Below are positions 42,096 to 44,068 of a DNA stretch of 44,068 nt, piece after piece. Positions within the stretch are counted from its first letter, which is position 1, and the number at the start of each line of letters is the position of its first letter. The position numbers and the translations under genes are program-made. The stretch is from assembly GCA_947457925.1 (NCBI GenBank), contig CANGYA010000011.1:1-44068 (forward strand), given 5' to 3'. A model generated the notes under the pieces. That model was given only the letters and a program-made list of their open reading frames with translations. It did not search any database and had not been told where the DNA came from. The stretch is from Cytophagales bacterium (GTDB taxonomy: Bacteria > Bacteroidota > Bacteroidia > Cytophagales > Thermoflexibacteraceae).

Positions 42096-42818
42096 ATGAA
42101 AAAAATATATGAAAGCCACTACATCAAACAACTGTTTGATGACATGAGTAGTACCTACGAGCTAATGAACTACATTACCTCCTTCGGTTTTTCGGAGTTG
42201 TGGCGGTGGCAGTGTATCCAAAGGCTGCGTTTGTCCACGCCGTCTGTAGTAGCAGACTTAATGACAGGCATGGGCGAAAGTTGGCATCATTTATTGCCCA
42301 AAATAGGCAAAAATGGACATCTTATTGCCTTAGATTTTTCGGAAGGAATGTTGCGGTATGCCCATAAAAGAAAGCAAAAAAAGCCGTATGCTGCCCACCA
42401 AATTACGATAAAAAACGAAGATTTATTTGCCAATTCTATTCCAGATAGCAGTCTTGATGCAGTTGTTTCTACTTATGGGCTGAAAACTTTTAATGAAGAA
42501 CAAATCAAAAAATTAGCTGTGGAACTGAAAAGAATTTTGAAAAATGGTGGTCAGTTTTCGTTGGTAGAGGTATCTACTCCGCCTTTTTTCTTGTTGCGGG
42601 TTGTGTATCTCTTTTATTTACGGTACATTATACCACTATTAGGCAAATTATTTTTGGGTAATCCCTCTACTTACCGTATGCTGGGGCTTTACACCATAGC
42701 TTTTGGTAATTGCAATGCAGTGCATCAATATTTCGAGGCAATGGGCTTGCCTTGCCAAACGTATAGTTTGTTTTTTGGCTGTGCTACGGGTGTTTATGGA
42801 GTGGTAGAAAAGGAATAG
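42096..42818 (+). CDS. UbiE/MenG-like SAM-dependent methyltransferase
   Basis: A 240-residue cytosolic methyltransferase. The N-terminus YIKQLFDDMSSTYELMNYIT is characteristic of the UbiE/COQ5 branch. Motif I reads VADLMTGMGESWHHL, a variant of the usual DxGxGTG, and motif II is LIALDFSEGML. The motif 'LKRILKNGGQFSLVEVSTPP' corresponds to the post-core strand region. The YGLKTFNEEQ segment replaces the common (F)GLRNxxD block. Whether it acts in menaquinone synthesis or another pathway cannot be judged, because no men genes are next to it. A housekeeping MenG with a closer match may exist elsewhere. Confidence 0.8.
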   Translation: MKKIYESHYIKQLFDDMSSTYELMNYITSFGFSELWRWQCIQRLRLSTPSVVADLMTGMGESWHHLLPKIGKNGHLIALDFSEGMLRYAHKRKQKKPYAAHQITIKNEDLFANSIPDSSLDAVVSTYGLKTFNEEQIKKLAVELKRILKNGGQFSLVEVSTPPFFLLRVVYLFYLRYIIPLLGKLFLGNPSTYRMLGLYTIAFGNCNAVHQYFEAMGLPCQTYSLFFGCATGVYGVVEKE

Positions 42819-42856
42819 TTTGTTTTATAGAAGACTCAATAGTTTTTACCTATTTG

Positions 42857-42864
42857 TATATTTG
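42857..42864 (+). promoter_or_regulatory. -7 promoter box of the hydrolase gene
   Basis: TATATTTG matches TAnnTTTG and lies 38 bases before the ATG at 42903. No -33 TTTG lies at the usual distance, so the assignment is moderate. Confidence 0.45.
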
Positions 42865-42902
42865 TATCGTATTTCTATACAATATTTTCAACTAATTATA
42901 TC

Positions 42903-43862
42903 ATGCTCCAACTACGTTGTTACCTATTCATTAGCGTATTTTTTTTCGCTATCTCCAGTATTTTTGCCCAAACCTCAAACAATTTTACTGAAGAAAACCT
43001 TAAAATTCCGCAAGCAGTTGGCGAATTAGCAGGTACTTTGGTACTCCCTAACAACGTACAAAAACCTAGTGTTGTGTTATTAATTGCAGGTTCGGGGGCT
43101 ACAGACCGCAACGGCAACAACACTTTTGCAAAAAATAACAGTCTAAAAATGTTGGCAGAAGCATTAGCCCAACAAGGCTTTGCGTCTTTGCGGTACGATA
43201 AAAGAGGCGTTGGCGAAAGTGCCAAAGCTATGACACAAGAGGAAGATTTGCGTTTTGATGACTATGTAAATGATGCCGAACAATGGATTTTACTATTACA
43301 AAAAGACAAAAGAATAGGCAAAATAGTAGTTTTGGGGCATTCAGAAGGGGCATTGATAGGCACGTTGGCAGCACAAAAAGCCAAAATTAACGGCTACATT
43401 TCTTTGGCAGGGGCAGGCAGACCTATTACCGAAGTAATTACGGAACAGTTGGCTAAACAACCCGAACAAATACGGAAAGAAAGTAAACAAATCATGGATA
43501 GTTTGTTGATGGGACACACTGTAAAAAACATACCTTTGTACCTCGTAGCTTTGTACCGTCCTTCGGTGCAGCCCTATCTAATTTCGTGGTTTCGGTACAG
43601 CCCAGCCACAGAAATAGCCAAATTGCAATGTCCTCTCTTGATTATACAAGGCACAAAAGACCTACAAGTTATGCTGCAAGATGCCGAAAACTTACACAAA
43701 GCTGCCCCCAAAGCTACCTACACCACCATAGACAACATGAACCACGTATTAAAGGACATTGGCGAAGATGCTAACGAAAATATGGCGAGTTATGCCCAAC
43801 CAGATAGGGCTTTGCACGTTAATTTAGTACCGATTATCGTACAATTTTTGAAGAAATTATGA
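42903..43862 (+). CDS. Exported alpha/beta hydrolase
   Basis: A 319-residue protein with a signal peptide ending SIFAQ. The alpha/beta-hydrolase fold is visible in VVLLIAGSGATDRNGNN (oxyanion region) and FASLRYDKRGVGES. The nucleophile elbow is GHSEG (Ser147), the acid is in LLIIQGTKDLQV (Asp) and the base is in DNMNHVLKDIG (His). This composition fits the serine aminopeptidase S33/dienelactone-hydrolase-like group in Bacteroidota. The substrate is probably a peptide or ester in the periplasm. It ends in ATGA overlap with the next gene, so the two are cotranscribed. Confidence 0.88.
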   Translation: MLQLRCYLFISVFFFAISSIFAQTSNNFTEENLKIPQAVGELAGTLVLPNNVQKPSVVLLIAGSGATDRNGNNTFAKNNSLKMLAEALAQQGFASLRYDKRGVGESAKAMTQEEDLRFDDYVNDAEQWILLLQKDKRIGKIVVLGHSEGALIGTLAAQKAKINGYISLAGAGRPITEVITEQLAKQPEQIRKESKQIMDSLLMGHTVKNIPLYLVALYRPSVQPYLISWFRYSPATEIAKLQCPLLIIQGTKDLQVMLQDAENLHKAAPKATYTTIDNMNHVLKDIGEDANENMASYAQPDRALHVNLVPIIVQFLKKL

Positions 43863-44068
43863 CATCAGCCAATAACATTTTGCTCTTTGACGGTGTTTGT
43901 AACTTGTGTAATGGAGCTATTAATTTTATCATAGACATAGACAAAAAAGGGGTAATTCAATTTGCGTCTTTGCAGTCGGCTTTTGGGCAAGAACTCCTAC
44001 AAACACACGAACTACCTACACAAACTTTTAATTCATTGGTTTTTGTGCATAAAGGCAAAGCCTACCAA
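43859..44068 (+). CDS. DCC/DUF393 family thiol-disulfide oxidoreductase, 3' truncated by window
   Basis: The first 70 residues of a protein beginning MTSANNILLFDGVCNLCNGA, with the DGVCNLC motif that gives the DCC (DUF393) family its name. This CxxC-containing group is a thioredoxin-like thiol-disulfide oxidoreductase. The start ATG at 43859 overlaps the stop of the hydrolase gene (ATGA), which indicates translational coupling. The rest of the gene lies beyond the right end of the window, so length and C-terminus are not known. Confidence 0.88.
   Translation, partial: MTSANNILLFDGVCNLCNGAINFIIDIDKKGVIQFASLQSAFGQELLQTHELPTQTFNSLVFVHKGKAYQ

Overview
The window looks like a chromosomal segment of a Bacteroidota bacterium, most likely a Cytophagales-type gliding or aquatic lineage (inference). 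Supporting signs are the low G+C content, several upstream regions with the Bacteroidota -7 promoter box TAnnTTTG and mostly no Shine-Dalgarno sequence, and typical families: long secreted TPR-CHAT proteins, DUF4159, SpoIIE/GAF phosphatases and PDDEXK (Rpn-type) nucleases. No rRNA, tRNA, CRISPR array or complete insertion sequence was recognised.

Layout. (1) 1-6218, minus strand: signal peptidase I, then a four-gene envelope-decoration cluster: a membrane protein of the sulfatase/phosphotransferase superfamily, a small VDPGSGS membrane protein, a SAM methyltransferase and a NodU/CmcH-type carbamoyltransferase. It ends in a perfect 33-bp hairpin. (2) 6360-12331: EamA permease, GAF-SpoIIE phosphatase, Rpn-like nuclease, MurC and CcmB. 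(3) 12441-14994, minus strand: a compact restriction-modification locus with a TdeIII-type endonuclease, a 61-aa protein of unknown role and a DNA methyltransferase carrying an N-terminal HTH-like region. (4) 15208-19594, plus strand: penicillin-binding protein 1A, followed directly by a very A+T-rich two-gene ATPase plus DUF4435/TOPRIM module resembling PARIS (AriA/AriB). (5) 19643-27557: leucyl aminopeptidase, an orphan HicB-like protein, an orphan RND pump and Tex. (6) 28020-34918: a secreted Sel1-like protein, a mini zinc-ribbon protein, a DUF4159 protein with an outer-membrane barrel protein, and gamma-glutamyltransferase. (7) 35201-42043: a giant secreted TPR-CHAT protease gene split by a +1 frameshift, then an RloA/RloB-like ATPase-TOPRIM pair whose start codon abuts a perfect 24-bp-arm palindrome containing a consensus promoter. 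(8) 42096-end: UbiE-like methyltransferase, secreted alpha/beta hydrolase and the start of a DCC/DUF393 thiol oxidoreductase.

Two themes stand out. First, three separate candidate defence loci (TdeIII RM, DUF4435 module, RloAB-like module) lie within about 30 kb, scattered between housekeeping genes. Second, the intergenic regions are rich in nested palindromic repeats. Two 165-bp copies share an ACGGACTTTAGTCCGT core. A related 110-bp element appears to be inserted, with an ATTA duplication, into a second dispersed repeat whose uninterrupted copy is still present 5 kb away.
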